A stretch of 64,000 nucleotides of DNA from AV40 sp038230255 (GTDB lineage Bacteria; Verrucomicrobiota; Verrucomicrobiia; Chthoniobacterales; UBA10450), in assembly GCA_038230255.1 (NCBI GenBank), contig JBBRNP010000004.1, forward strand, positions 124,001 to 188,000, read 5' to 3'. Below, piece by piece: positions 24,721 to 33,502 of this stretch (position 1 is the stretch's first letter; each line of letters opens with the position of its first letter). A program made the position numbers and the translations under genes. Below the pieces are notes generated by a model. That model did not search any database, was not told where the DNA came from, and saw only the letters and a program-made list of their open reading frames with translations.

Positions 24721-26226
24721 TCACGCGGGAATTGGAGCCGGCGAGCGGGAACCGCCGAAGCTAATTCTCGGCGACCAAGGCAGGAGCGACGAAAGGGCCA
24801 CATAGAAAAACCCGCCTTGAAACATGAGCAGGAATGGTACCGACAGGTACTGCTGATGGGCGATCGCGAACCAGATGAAATAGGTGAAATAGAAAGCGAA
24901 AGCCAGTTCCGCATACGGCAAAGCCGATTTTAGCGCGCGATACTTACATCCCCGCCAGGACTGGGTCTTGCGCTCGATTCCGTACTTCGGCGTTCGCGTG
25001 AAATCAGATTTGTGGTTGAAGATCGCCTCCAGAACGGCCCGCGCATTGTTAAGGGAAAGGCCAATGCCGAGCGCGAGCAGGAATGGAAGCAGCAGCATCT
25101 GCTTCATCCAAGTTCGCGGATGAAGCTCGCGCTGCGCGCAGACGTAAAAGATCGCGACCGAAACCGACGCGGTAAGAAAAATCGGGACGTCGACCACAAG
25201 GGTACGGACCCAGCCCGATTGTGGCCCACCGGTGGATGGATGCAAAAGCACGCATAAGCAGGCGAGAAGCAAATAAGCAAAATTAGAGACCAGATGACCG
25301 GTCGCTTCAGCTTTGATAGCGAAAGGCAGCTCGCTGCGCCAAATCCGAGGCAACAATTTCTTGCAGGTCTGAATCGAACCTTTGGTCCAACGATGTTGTT
25401 GGGACTTGAAACCGTTCATGTCGACCGGCAATTCCGCCGGCGTAACAACGTCGGGAAGGAAAACGAATTTCCAACCAGCGAGTTGGGCGCGATAGCTCAG
25501 ATCGAGATCTTCGCAAAGCGTGTCGTGCTGCCAGCCCCCCGCCTCCTCAATACATGAGCGACGCCAAAGGCCGGCCGTGCCATTGAAATTAAAAAAGCGT
25601 CCGCTTCGGCTGCGCGCCGTTTGTTCGAGCAAAAGATGGCCGTCCAAAAACATGGCCTGCATCCGCGTCAGCAGCGAGTAGCCTCGATTCAAATGGCCCC
25701 ACCGACTTTGGATCATGCCGATCTTCGGATCGGTGAAAAAATGGATCGTGCGCAGAAGCAATTCTGGCGGCGCTACGAAGTCAGCATCGAGAATGCAAAC
25801 AAACTCACCGGAGGCCGATTCAAGTCCGACTGCGAGCGCGCCGGCCTTGAATCCGGTTCGGTCGACTCGATGAATCAGCTGAACATCGAAGCCGCGCTGG
25901 CGCAATGCTCCGGCACACGACGCAGTCACTTCGCGCGTATCGTCGGTCGAATCGTCCAGCACCTGGATTTGCAGCAAATCTCTTGGGTAATCCAGCTCAC
26001 TGACCGAACGCAAAAGGCGCTCCACTACGTAAAGTTCGTTAAAAATGGGAAGCTGCACCGTAACTTTTGGCAGCTGCCGAAAGTGGCCGGCCGGAACCGA
26101 CGGCCGTTTGCGGTTCTTCAGGAAAAGATAAATGATGAAATACCGGTGAATGCCGTAGGCAGAAAGGCCCAGAAGCACGGCGAGGTAACACGCCGTCCAA
26201 ATCACAGAGCCGAGACTTCCTTGCAT
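24721..26226 (-). CDS. BcsA-like family 2 glycosyltransferase, processive type
   Basis: A 501-residue membrane glycosyltransferase. An N-terminal helix (about 10-35) is followed by a GT2 domain with DDS (D91-D92), DAD (146-148), TLCEDLD (E238-D239) and QQHRW (275-279), which is the full D,D,D,QxxRW set of processive beta-glycan synthases. Four or more C-terminal helices (about 305-490) form the channel part. The PilZ domain of true BcsA is absent, so it is closer to the cellulose-synthase-like or glucomannan-synthase type. Product and sugar are unknown. The L,D-transpeptidase follows 19 bases later. Confidence 0.9.
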   Translation of the reverse strand: MQGSLGSVIWTACYLAVLLGLSAYGIHRYFIIYLFLKNRKRPSVPAGHFRQLPKVTVQLPIFNELYVVERLLRSVSELDYPRDLLQIQVLDDSTDDTREVTASCAGALRQRGFDVQLIHRVDRTGFKAGALAVGLESASGEFVCILDADFVAPPELLLRTIHFFTDPKIGMIQSRWGHLNRGYSLLTRMQAMFLDGHLLLEQTARSRSGRFFNFNGTAGLWRRSCIEEAGGWQHDTLCEDLDLSYRAQLAGWKFVFLPDVVTPAELPVDMNGFKSQQHRWTKGSIQTCKKLLPRIWRSELPFAIKAEATGHLVSNFAYLLLACLCVLLHPSTGGPQSGWVRTLVVDVPIFLTASVSVAIFYVCAQRELHPRTWMKQMLLLPFLLALGIGLSLNNARAVLEAIFNHKSDFTRTPKYGIERKTQSWRGCKYRALKSALPYAELAFAFYFTYFIWFAIAHQQYLSVPFLLMFQGGFFYVALSSLLPWSPRISFGGSRSPAPIPA

Positions 26227-26349
26227 AAGGTTGGCTGCCAGTTATTAAGACAGCAGGTGCGCATGATGGCGGTTCCGTCGCCAGCGTCAAATCAAAAATG
26301 GCCCGATTGCCTCGGCAAAACGGCGCCAAAGCGCGCCAAAATTCGCTCG

Positions 26350-27138
26350 ATGTCGATCTTCATCGCGCTCGTGTTAGCATCGGTCGCAATTGGCGCGAAT
26401 CAGGAAGAGCCGAACGACGACCAGGAGCACGAACGCGAAGAGCTTGGCGTCAATCCCTATACCGCGCCCTCCATCGAAAAAATCTTCGCACAGCTCGACC
26501 AGCTCCGGCCGCTGCCGTTCGATCAATTGAAACGCGAGCATCCCCAATCGATCGCCGCCGGCCGCGAGTATAAAGGAATGATCTTTGGCGAATTGATCGC
26601 TGATGGTTTTCTGATTGTCGAAGCCGAGAGAAAAAGTCTGATCGAGAATTTCGGGCGCGTGTTGATGGAGCAGGCGCGCGCGCTCGGCGTGGGCGATCGG
26701 GTGATGCGGCACAGTGCGAGCCTGACTGAGCTCGGCCGGCGCGGTGAATGGCAGCAAGTCCGCCAGGAACTGATCGCGACCCAGGGCGATGTCGAACAAG
26801 CAATGATTGAACTGCGCGATGAGAAGATGGCTCACCTAATCAGTCTCGGCGGCTGGCTGCGCGGATTGGAAATTTCCGCCGGAGCTGTGGAAGCGGAATT
26901 TTCGCCGCAGCGCGCGAAGCTTTTGGCGCAACCGGATTTGGCCGACTATTTCGCTGCCGAATTGAAAACGCTGCCACCGACCATCGCGCATACGGCACTC
27001 TTTGAAACAATTCGGGCCGGCATAAAGAAATTGCAGCCGATCTTGAGCAAAAAGCCTGAGGCGCTGACTCGCGCTGATGCAGGCGTCATTCGCGCCGAAG
27101 CGAGCGAATTGAACGACGCGATTCGTCGGGGCGAATAG
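26350..27138 (+). CDS. Exported protein of unknown function
   Basis: A 262-residue protein with a short N-terminal signal-like segment (MSIFIALVLASVAIGA) and a largely alpha-helical, charged remainder without a recognisable domain. The ATG at 26350 overlaps the recurrent word TGTCGATCTT (26351-26360). Upstream in-frame ATGs near 26265 would add residues unlike a signal peptide. The long open frame upstream, back to 25621, lies antisense to the BcsA-like gene and I treat it as chance. It lies 66 bases ahead of the hybrid histidine kinase on the same strand and could be co-transcribed with it. Function not assigned. Confidence 0.7.
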   Translation: MSIFIALVLASVAIGANQEEPNDDQEHEREELGVNPYTAPSIEKIFAQLDQLRPLPFDQLKREHPQSIAAGREYKGMIFGELIADGFLIVEAERKSLIENFGRVLMEQARALGVGDRVMRHSASLTELGRRGEWQQVRQELIATQGDVEQAMIELRDEKMAHLISLGGWLRGLEISAGAVEAEFSPQRAKLLAQPDLADYFAAELKTLPPTIAHTALFETIRAGIKKLQPILSKKPEALTRADAGVIRAEASELNDAIRRGE

Positions 27139-27204
27139 TCAGCTTGGGGTCGGCTCGACGGCAAGCGCTCTGCTCTGATATGCTACCTTCGTCACCAATG
27201 CGGT

Positions 27205-29694
27205 ATGCCATTGCGATACCTCCTGAAGAAATCCCGACACGATCGATTCGAGCGCTTCAACATTGTCGTCTCGATTCTTTTGGCCGGCTGGGTGCCTTCT
27301 ATCCTGACCGTTTGGTTTTCCTACACCTTTCTGACCAAGATGCTGGAATCGCGCATTTTGCGAGACCGCCAGACATTCGTGCAGCTGATCAGTCGCCTAG
27401 TCGGCGATGACATTAGTCGAACACAGGGCATCATCGACTATTATCAAACACTTCCGGACATCTCCCGGATGCTGAATTCATCGAATGCGCAGTCGGCTGC
27501 CCAACAATGGATCGGCACCACTTTCTATTCCCACCCGCGAATCGACGGGATGTTTCTTACCGGCCGCGATGGGCGATTGATCGCTTCCATTCCTTACACC
27601 CCGGCGATGTTTGGCAAAGATGCCGATTCCAGCATGTGGCGGCTGCAAGTGGAAAGAATATCGGGTGCGTTCGTGTCACCCGTCCATCCGCGCTTTTCCG
27701 ACAAGCGGATGGTGACCGACATCGTGGGCGCAGTGCGGACGCCGGACAAGAATGTCGTCGGCTATCTTGGAGTCTCGGTGTTGGTCGAGCGGATCGGCCG
27801 CCGCCTTTCCACTATCCAATTCGCCGACCAGTCGACCTGCCAGGTCATGGATCAAACCGGACAACCGCTCTTTACGAACGATTTTCGGCCAAATCCCGGC
27901 AGCGCCCGGGCGCGCGAATCGATCCTGCCGAAGGAAATTAACGATAAGAAACAGGGCAATCTCGAGCACGGCGGGAACCTTTATTCATTTTGTCCGGTCG
28001 AATCCGCCGGCTGGATCGTGGTGGTCAAACAACCCAAAAATGTCGCTTACAAACCCGTCCATGATCTCGTCGGCCGCATGGCCGTGCTCGCCGGATGGTT
28101 GATGGTGCTTACCACCATTTTCGCGTGGCTTGGTGGAATTTTTTATCGTCGCCAAACCGAGGCCGCCCGCCGCATCGAGCGCGAAGTGATTTTCAACGAG
28201 AAAATCCTCGCCAACATGCCGGTCGGCATCGCCTTTGTCGATCCGGTCTCGAAAAGATTTTCACAAGCCAATGAAGCATTTACTCAAATGGCCCAACGCT
28301 TCGGCCGTTTGCCCCGCCGTCGCGAGATCACCGAGGCGAGCTACGACGATGTGAAGATTGCACCAGCCGATGCAATCGAGCGTGTTCTTTTGTTTGGCAC
28401 CCCATTTCAGTTGATCGAGCAACCATTTCAGGACGAAGGCGGGATGACTCACTTCATCAACGTCACGCTATTGCGCCTGCAAGCTGCCGACCAAACCATC
28501 CAAGGCGTGCTCTATTTCGTGGAAGACAAAACTCGAGACGTCACTCTCCGGCACGAACTAATCAACGCCAACGCTGCCAAAGATCAGTTCCTTGCGCTTC
28601 TCTCCCACGAATTGCGCAACCCGCTCTCGCCCGTGATCGCGATGGTGGGCGAGTTGGAAGCCAGTGCCCCTAGCTCGCCCAAACTGCGGGAAGCGCTTGA
28701 AGTTATCCGACGCAATGTCGAGCTGGAAGCCCGCCTGATTGACGACCTGCTCGACGTCACGCGCATTTCCAAAGGGAAATTGCAGCTCAGTTTTGAAATC
28801 GTTGACGTGCATGAAATCCTGCGCCGGGCCTACGAAATCTGCCGCGAGGACATGACTAAGAAATCGATTGAGGCCAAATTTGAACTCAATGGGCAAAGTG
28901 TCCACGTCGAAGGCGATCCGGCGCGATTGCAGCAGGTATTCTGGAATCTCGTTAAAAACAGCCTGAAGTTTACCCCCGCTAACGGTCGAATCACGATGAC
29001 GACTTCGAATCCGTTACCGGACGAAATTGAAGTTCGTATTACCGATACCGGAATCGGCATCGAGGAAGAAAAGATCGGAAAAATCTTCAACGCCTTCGAG
29101 CAAGGCCAAATTTCTATCACGCGCCGCTTTGGCGGACTTGGGCTTGGCCTCGCCATTTCCAAGGCCATGGTCGATGCGCACCACGGAAAAATTCGCGTCG
29201 AAAGTCCGGGGAAAGACAAAGGCTCCACTTTCATTGTTGAATTGAAAACTGTTGCGACGCCGGTTCGCGCAGACAACGGCGCAGATGGTGCACGCCCGGC
29301 TGTCCCGGAAAAGAAGAAACCTGTTTCTCGCCGGCACCGGCTCCTTGTCGTCGACGACCATGTCGATACCTGCACCGGAATGAGAATGATGCTCGAACGA
29401 CGCGGTTACGACATAACCGTTGCCCACTCGGCCGGTCAGGCGGTTGAAAAGACGCAGGAAGCGGATTTCGATTTGCTCATCAGCGATATTGGCCTGCCTG
29501 ACCGAAGCGGTTACGAGCTGATGAGTGAATTACGACAAAGCAAAGGCTTGATCGGGATCGCGCTGAGCGGCTTCGGAATGGAAACCGATGTGACCAAAGC
29601 CCGCGATGCCGGATTTTCCGAACATCTCACGAAGCCGATCAATTTCGACCGCCTAGATCAGGCCATTCGTCACCTTCTCGAATCGACATCTTGA
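27205..29694 (+). CDS. Hybrid sensor histidine kinase with periplasmic sensor, PAS-like and receiver domains
   Basis: An 829-residue two-component sensor. Helix one (about 18-42) and helix two (about 292-315) bracket a periplasmic dCache-like sensor domain. A PAS-like segment follows (about 335-445), then HisKA with phospho-accepting H468 in SHELRNPLSP, a HATPase domain with N, G1 and G2 boxes (ITDTGIGIEEE, RFGGLGLGLAIS), a linker, and a C-terminal receiver (about 712-829) with phospho-acceptor D761 in LLISDIGLPD and K in HLTKPIN. No separate response regulator or target gene is beside it, so the output probably passes through phosphotransfer to an unlinked regulator. Confidence 0.93.
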   Translation: MPLRYLLKKSRHDRFERFNIVVSILLAGWVPSILTVWFSYTFLTKMLESRILRDRQTFVQLISRLVGDDISRTQGIIDYYQTLPDISRMLNSSNAQSAAQQWIGTTFYSHPRIDGMFLTGRDGRLIASIPYTPAMFGKDADSSMWRLQVERISGAFVSPVHPRFSDKRMVTDIVGAVRTPDKNVVGYLGVSVLVERIGRRLSTIQFADQSTCQVMDQTGQPLFTNDFRPNPGSARARESILPKEINDKKQGNLEHGGNLYSFCPVESAGWIVVVKQPKNVAYKPVHDLVGRMAVLAGWLMVLTTIFAWLGGIFYRRQTEAARRIEREVIFNEKILANMPVGIAFVDPVSKRFSQANEAFTQMAQRFGRLPRRREITEASYDDVKIAPADAIERVLLFGTPFQLIEQPFQDEGGMTHFINVTLLRLQAADQTIQGVLYFVEDKTRDVTLRHELINANAAKDQFLALLSHELRNPLSPVIAMVGELEASAPSSPKLREALEVIRRNVELEARLIDDLLDVTRISKGKLQLSFEIVDVHEILRRAYEICREDMTKKSIEAKFELNGQSVHVEGDPARLQQVFWNLVKNSLKFTPANGRITMTTSNPLPDEIEVRITDTGIGIEEEKIGKIFNAFEQGQISITRRFGGLGLGLAISKAMVDAHHGKIRVESPGKDKGSTFIVELKTVATPVRADNGADGARPAVPEKKKPVSRRHRLLVVDDHVDTCTGMRMMLERRGYDITVAHSAGQAVEKTQEADFDLLISDIGLPDRSGYELMSELRQSKGLIGIALSGFGMETDVTKARDAGFSEHLTKPINFDRLDQAIRHLLESTS

Positions 29695-29729
29695 AGTCGT
29701 CGTTGAAGAGGATGTCGATCTTGTCGCAA

Positions 29730-30086
29730 TTATTGACCGTTGGGTCGCACCGCCGTCGCCGGAGTTTTCTTAGCCGCAGCTTCCTTTAACTCGCGGGACA
29801 GTTTTTCGACGCGTTGCCGCATTACCTTGCCGGCCTTGAATTTCACAGTCGCGCGCGATGGAATGACGAAACTGCTACCCGGTTGATTTGGGTTTCGCCC
29901 CACCCGCGGTTTGGTCAATCGCGGCTGGAAAATTCCAAAATTGCGCAGCTCGACCGGAACATTGTTGGCCAAACTGTCGGTAATTTTATCCAGCGTGCGC
30001 TGGACGATGTCGAAGACCTGGTGTTGCACCATTCCGGTCTGGTTGCTAATCGCAACCACGATGTCGCGTTTCGTAAGTTTTGCCAT
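29730..30086 (-). CDS. HU/IHF-family DNA-binding protein
   Basis: A 118-residue nucleoid protein: MAKLTKRDIVVAI, a helical dimer region, ELRNFGIFQPRL and the DNA-binding arm RVGRNPNQPGSSFVIPSR, then KFKAGKVMRQRV. The arm carries NP/QP rather than the standard NPQT, and the C-terminus has an Ala/Lys/Pro tail of about 20 residues beyond the usual 90-95. Such tails occur in slow-growing or high-GC bacteria and may increase DNA affinity. The frame is open to 30176 but family homology begins at the ATG at 30086. Confidence 0.93.
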   Translation of the reverse strand: MAKLTKRDIVVAISNQTGMVQHQVFDIVQRTLDKITDSLANNVPVELRNFGIFQPRLTKPRVGRNPNQPGSSFVIPSRATVKFKAGKVMRQRVEKLSRELKEAAAKKTPATAVRPNGQ

Positions 30087-30189
30087 ACTCCAAAAAAGTA
30101 TCGTTCGCCATGGCACGATTGCGGGCACAAATGGCGAAGAAAAGTAAATTCTTTCGCCTGAGCGGCCCAAGGGCAAGCGGTAATGCGGC

Positions 30190-30624
30190 TCAGTGAGCCG
30201 TCGCCGGCCGCCGTAGAAAGCGGTTCAAATAATAATTGAACGCTGTCTGCTCGGCCAATTCCTTGCGTCGCGCTTTGAGCTGGCCTTGCATCAGACCGAG
30301 TTTCGTGAAAACGCCATTCCAATCCGTTTCCAGGCGGCGCACTTCGTCGTTGGAAAGATCGCGCACGCCGCGCACCGATACGCAGCGTTGCAAAACGCTC
30401 ATCGCTTTGCCCGACACTTCCGCGAGCATGTTCAGTTCGCGAAGGACGTACTCAATCTCCTGCAACAGATTGCCGCGGATTTCGGTAAACTGGCGTTCCT
30501 GTTCGGTCGATATGATCGGCTTGGCGTTATCCAGACCGTAAGTGATGAGATCGTGGAGCTTTTTCCAGTTTTCCAACTGCAACGTGACTAGACGCAGCTT
30601 TGTCTCGAGATTTTTGTCGCGCAT
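30190..30624 (-). CDS. Helical protein of unknown function, linked to the DUF4388 gene
   Basis: A 144-residue charged, predominantly helical protein (MRDKNLETKLRLV at the N-terminus) with heptad-like hydrophobic spacing that suggests a coiled coil. I do not recognise a domain. It starts 10 bases after the DUF4388 gene stop, so the two are probably translated from one message and may interact. No membrane segment or signal peptide. Confidence 0.6.
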   Translation of the reverse strand: MRDKNLETKLRLVTLQLENWKKLHDLITYGLDNAKPIISTEQERQFTEIRGNLLQEIEYVLRELNMLAEVSGKAMSVLQRCVSVRGVRDLSNDEVRRLETDWNGVFTKLGLMQGQLKARRKELAEQTAFNYYLNRFLRRPATAH

Positions 30625-30634
30625 GGGAACGATT

Positions 30635-31360
30635 TTAAACACTGACCAGTTCGAGCGTTTCATCGAGCTTCTGCAGGTTATCGATGAGCAGGTGCGCCCA
30701 CGGCCGGTTCACCGTTTGCTCCTGGCTGATGATTCCCTCTTCAAAATAGAAACGGCCTTGCCGCCAGCGGAAAATCTCCGCCACCGCCGCTTCGCCTTCC
30801 ACCGAACCGAACACGGCATGCCGCACCGAGCCTTGCTGAAGATAGATCTCGCTGTTGCCACGGCCGGACTTAAAGGTGAAGCGTCCACTCCGCTGGCTTA
30901 AACAGCTCATCTGTAAAATTTCGGCCGCCGAAAATTGGTTAAGATTTCCAATGAGCGAATGGCAAGGATCGATTCCCTCCGAGGCTGTGCCCTGCGAATC
31001 GAGCGACCGAACAAAACGGGACAGAGTCACTCGCAAACGGCGATCGCTGCGTGCCGCGGAGAGCAATTCGATATTCTGTTCCCTTGCCTTGGGAGCGACA
31101 TCTGAGCGGCGACCGTTCTGAAGCAAACAAGCGATGGTTAGAGACGGAAAATGCTGCCGCAGATTGGTCGCCTGATCGACCGCAAGCGCGGCATCGCCTT
31201 CGATGATCAGGCCGTCGAAATTCTCCTCCAGCAATGCCTGGACGGCTTCGGATAAGTTACGGACAATCTGGGTTTCCAAATCCTCGACCTCGTCGAGAAT
31301 GGCGAGCGCCCGGTCTTGGAAGACAGGGTCGGCGTTGATGGTCAGGAGTCTAGTTTCCAC
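30635..31360 (-). CDS. DUF4388 (PATAN) protein with degenerate receiver-like N-terminus
   Basis: A 241-residue two-part protein. Residues 1-118 follow a receiver fold (LLTINADP at the first strand, FDGLIIEGDA at the third), but the usual acidic pair and phospho-acceptor Asp are not in place. Residues about 137-241 match DUF4388/PATAN: SLIGNLNQFSAAEILQM, GRFTFKSGRG, a GEAAVAEIFRWRQGRFYFEEG stretch (key parts AVAEIF and GRFYFEEG). PATAN proteins work as adaptors in two-component or gliding-motility signalling in other phyla. GTG at 31360 is chosen with GGGA before it; the frame also reads from a TTG at 31369. Confidence 0.8.
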   Translation of the reverse strand: METRLLTINADPVFQDRALAILDEVEDLETQIVRNLSEAVQALLEENFDGLIIEGDAALAVDQATNLRQHFPSLTIACLLQNGRRSDVAPKAREQNIELLSAARSDRRLRVTLSRFVRSLDSQGTASEGIDPCHSLIGNLNQFSAAEILQMSCLSQRSGRFTFKSGRGNSEIYLQQGSVRHAVFGSVEGEAAVAEIFRWRQGRFYFEEGIISQEQTVNRPWAHLLIDNLQKLDETLELVSV

Positions 31361-31428
31361 AATTCCCAAACAAGTGGAAAAAGTTATAGCAGGAACCTTG
31401 CCGACCCTATTCCTGCCCGCGGCCTATC

Positions 31429-32376
31429 CTATTTTCGCCAGCTTTCCCGCGGTGGTGGCTCCGCAAAGTGCTCGGGGGCAACCGCGTGTGCTGTCCGAAA
31501 ATGGATCTTCGCTACTTGTCGAAGGATCTCCGGTCCCTTTCCTTTAACGATCTTTTCGCCGGCAGTTTTTACCGCCGGCGATACCCCTCGCTCCAGTTTC
31601 ACTCCCAGCTTTTTCCCTTCCCGGTCGAGCCAGTTAATAAAGGCCTCCCGGGCCAGAATCGAGGCCGCCGCGACCGCAATGTCCGATTCCGCCCGCGGCC
31701 GTTGTTGGATCTCGATCTTCTGCCCGTGACGAAGCAATGATTGCTCGATCACCCGCGCATCCGCGAATTGGTCGGACAATGAGCGCGGGCAATCCGGTTT
31801 CTTGGCCAGCAAGTTTTCGATCACCCGGGCGTGGCCCCAGGCCAGGAGCTTATTCAGATTGCCAAACTTTTCGTAAAGCTCGTTGTATTTCGCCGGACCG
31901 ATCAACACGACATCCATCAAACCCATCGAATTTTTCCGAATCGCATCTGCCAGCGCCCGGATTCGGGCATCCGACCCAATTCGTTTGCTGTCCTGCACCC
32001 CAGCCTCAATCAATTTGCGCGCGATTACGCGGTCGACATAAACCCCAGCGATCACGAGCGGCCCGAAAAAATCGCCCTTCCCGCTTTCGTCTACGCCGAA
32101 ATGCGGCTCGAACATTTCCGGGGCGTGCACTTCCTCATAGCCAAGCTTTGCCTCGCCCAAAATCTTGGGTTCCAGCTCGAACTGGACGAATTCTTCCACG
32201 CCCTTGCCCTGAATGAGCACCTTGGGCCCTTTCTCGTAAACCGCGACGCTCAGTTTGTTTTTTTGACCAAAAACAATTGTGTATTCCTTCGGCGAGAATT
32301 CGAAACCGAGCTCGTCGAGCAGCGAACGGAGTTTAGTTGCCTGCTCGTTCGTAAGCGGGTGGGTGTAGGAATTCAC
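31429..32376 (-). CDS. rnhC: Ribonuclease HIII
   Basis: A 315-residue RNase HIII that cuts RNA in RNA-DNA hybrids. An N-terminal TBP-like (DUF3378) domain (about 1-85) is followed by the RNase HII/HIII catalytic domain starting FGVDESGKGDFFGPLVIAG, with the metal-binding D-E pair in VDESGKGD and later acidic residues in QDSK and ESDIAVAAAS. The N-terminal domain separates HIII from HII. A GTG at 32376 is used. It is divergently arranged with mutY; the whole 105-base gap between them is occupied by a heptamer-repeat array. Confidence 0.95.
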   Translation of the reverse strand: MNSYTHPLTNEQATKLRSLLDELGFEFSPKEYTIVFGQKNKLSVAVYEKGPKVLIQGKGVEEFVQFELEPKILGEAKLGYEEVHAPEMFEPHFGVDESGKGDFFGPLVIAGVYVDRVIARKLIEAGVQDSKRIGSDARIRALADAIRKNSMGLMDVVLIGPAKYNELYEKFGNLNKLLAWGHARVIENLLAKKPDCPRSLSDQFADARVIEQSLLRHGQKIEIQQRPRAESDIAVAAASILAREAFINWLDREGKKLGVKLERGVSPAVKTAGEKIVKGKGPEILRQVAKIHFRTAHAVAPEHFAEPPPRESWRK

Positions 32377-32389
32377 TTCTATGAAACAG

Positions 32390-32476
32390 AACGTTCCAAC
32401 GCTGAACGCTCAACGTCCAACGCTCAACTCTGAATTCTGTATTGGACGTTCGGCGTTGGGCGTTCGACGTTCGGCT
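32390..32476. repeat. Heptamer array in two opposed halves, in divergent gene gap
   Basis: From 32390 units run AACGTTC(C), AACGCTG, AACGCTC, AACGTCC, AACGCTC, AACTCTG, AATTCTG; then, from 32442, TTGGACG, TTCGGCG, TTGGGCG, TTCGACG, TTCGGCT. The second half is the reverse-complement word family of the first, so the region can pair with itself as one long imperfect stem. It fills the gap between the rnhC and mutY starts. Confidence 0.9.
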
Positions 32477-32481
32477 TTGTT

Positions 32482-33480
32482 TTGATATCGCGACAAGACG
32501 CCAGTAACTTTCGCCGTTCTCTGTTGCGGTGGTTTCGTCGTTCTGGCCGCAATCTTCCCTGGCGCCGAACGCGCGATCCATATGCGGTCCTCGTCTCCGA
32601 GTTCATGCTTCAACAAACTCAAGTCGGCACGGTCTTGCCCTATTATCGAGATTGGCTGCGACGATTCCCGGATTTCGCCGCCCTCGCGCGCGCATCAGAG
32701 CGCGAAGCGCTTCATGCCTGGCAGGGGCTGGGTTACTACTCCCGCGCCCGAAATCTTCATACGACTGCAAAAATCGTCGGAGACCGACATCGTAGCCGAT
32801 TTCCAAAGTCGATTGATCAGATGCAATTGCTTCCCGGCATCGGCAAATACACGGCGCATGCGGTGGCGACATTCGCGTTTGATCAGCCGGTTCCCATTGT
32901 CGAAGCGAATACGGCGCGCGTCTTATCGCGCCTTTTCAACTTGCGAATTCCAATCGACTCGGCGTTGGGCCAGAACAGACTTTGGAGACACGCCGCGTCG
33001 CTTGTCCCGAAGAAATCCTCGGGCGCGTATAATTCAGCTCTTCTCGATCTCGGGGCGCTGATCTGTCTCCCGCACAAACCGAAATGCGGAATTTGCCCCG
33101 TTAAAAAATTCTGCCGGGTGAAAAATCCGCAGTCGTTACCCATCAAACGGCCTCGTCCTGAAACACAACAGCTGGTTGAGGAACACGCATTCGTCGCTCG
33201 AGACGAGAAACTCTTGCTCACGCAGTCCGCCAGGCGCTGGCGCGGCATGTGGATTTTGCCGCCGTTAAAATCAACCCCGAAACGGAACGTCGCGATTTAC
33301 AAAGCTACTTTTCCATTCACCAATCACCGCGTCACATTGCAGATATTCCGACAACGCCAACACAAGATCGACAATCAACATCAGCGCTGGTTCTCAAAAC
33401 GGGAACTCGAGTTGATACCTATCCCATCTCCACATCGACGAGCAATCGGCGCCCTTCTGTCATTAGACGTTGAGCGTTGA
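32482..33480 (+). CDS. mutY: A/G-specific adenine glycosylase
   Basis: A 332-residue base-excision enzyme removing adenine opposite oxidised guanine. LPWRRTRDPY and EFMLQQTQV (E40, the conserved catalytic Glu), a helix-hairpin-helix LLPGIGKYTAHA and the 4Fe-4S ligands in C-x6-C-x2-C-x5-C (ICLPHKPKC-GIC-PVKKFC) are clear. A NUDIX-like C-terminal domain (about 230-325) follows. Oddity: the residue aligning with the catalytic Asp of E. coli MutY (DGN) is Glu here (E141 in IVEAN). The TTG start at 32482 is inferred from homology; no ATG fits. The stop codon lies inside a heptamer array (33463-33483). Confidence 0.9.
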   Translation: MISRQDASNFRRSLLRWFRRSGRNLPWRRTRDPYAVLVSEFMLQQTQVGTVLPYYRDWLRRFPDFAALARASEREALHAWQGLGYYSRARNLHTTAKIVGDRHRSRFPKSIDQMQLLPGIGKYTAHAVATFAFDQPVPIVEANTARVLSRLFNLRIPIDSALGQNRLWRHAASLVPKKSSGAYNSALLDLGALICLPHKPKCGICPVKKFCRVKNPQSLPIKRPRPETQQLVEEHAFVARDEKLLLTQSARRWRGMWILPPLKSTPKRNVAIYKATFPFTNHRVTLQIFRQRQHKIDNQHQRWFSKRELELIPIPSPHRRAIGALLSLDVER

Positions 33481-33483
33481 ACG
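33463..33483. repeat. Heptamer array, three units, over the mutY stop codon
   Basis: TTAGACG, TTGAGCG and TTGAACG follow without spacing; the stop codon of mutY lies in units two and three. They belong to the same word family as the right half of the array at 32442-32476. Confidence 0.85.
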
Positions 33484-33502
33484 TTTTCTGCTGAATTAGC
33501 TC

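Noticed and set aside
25621..26340. Long plus-strand open frame ahead of the exported protein
   Set aside because: It lies antisense to the well-supported BcsA-like glycosyltransferase and shows no domain. The real gene begins near 26350 with a signal-like segment.
32390..32476. Possible CRISPR array
   Set aside because: Units are only 7 bp, adjacent and without spacers; no cas genes in the window.
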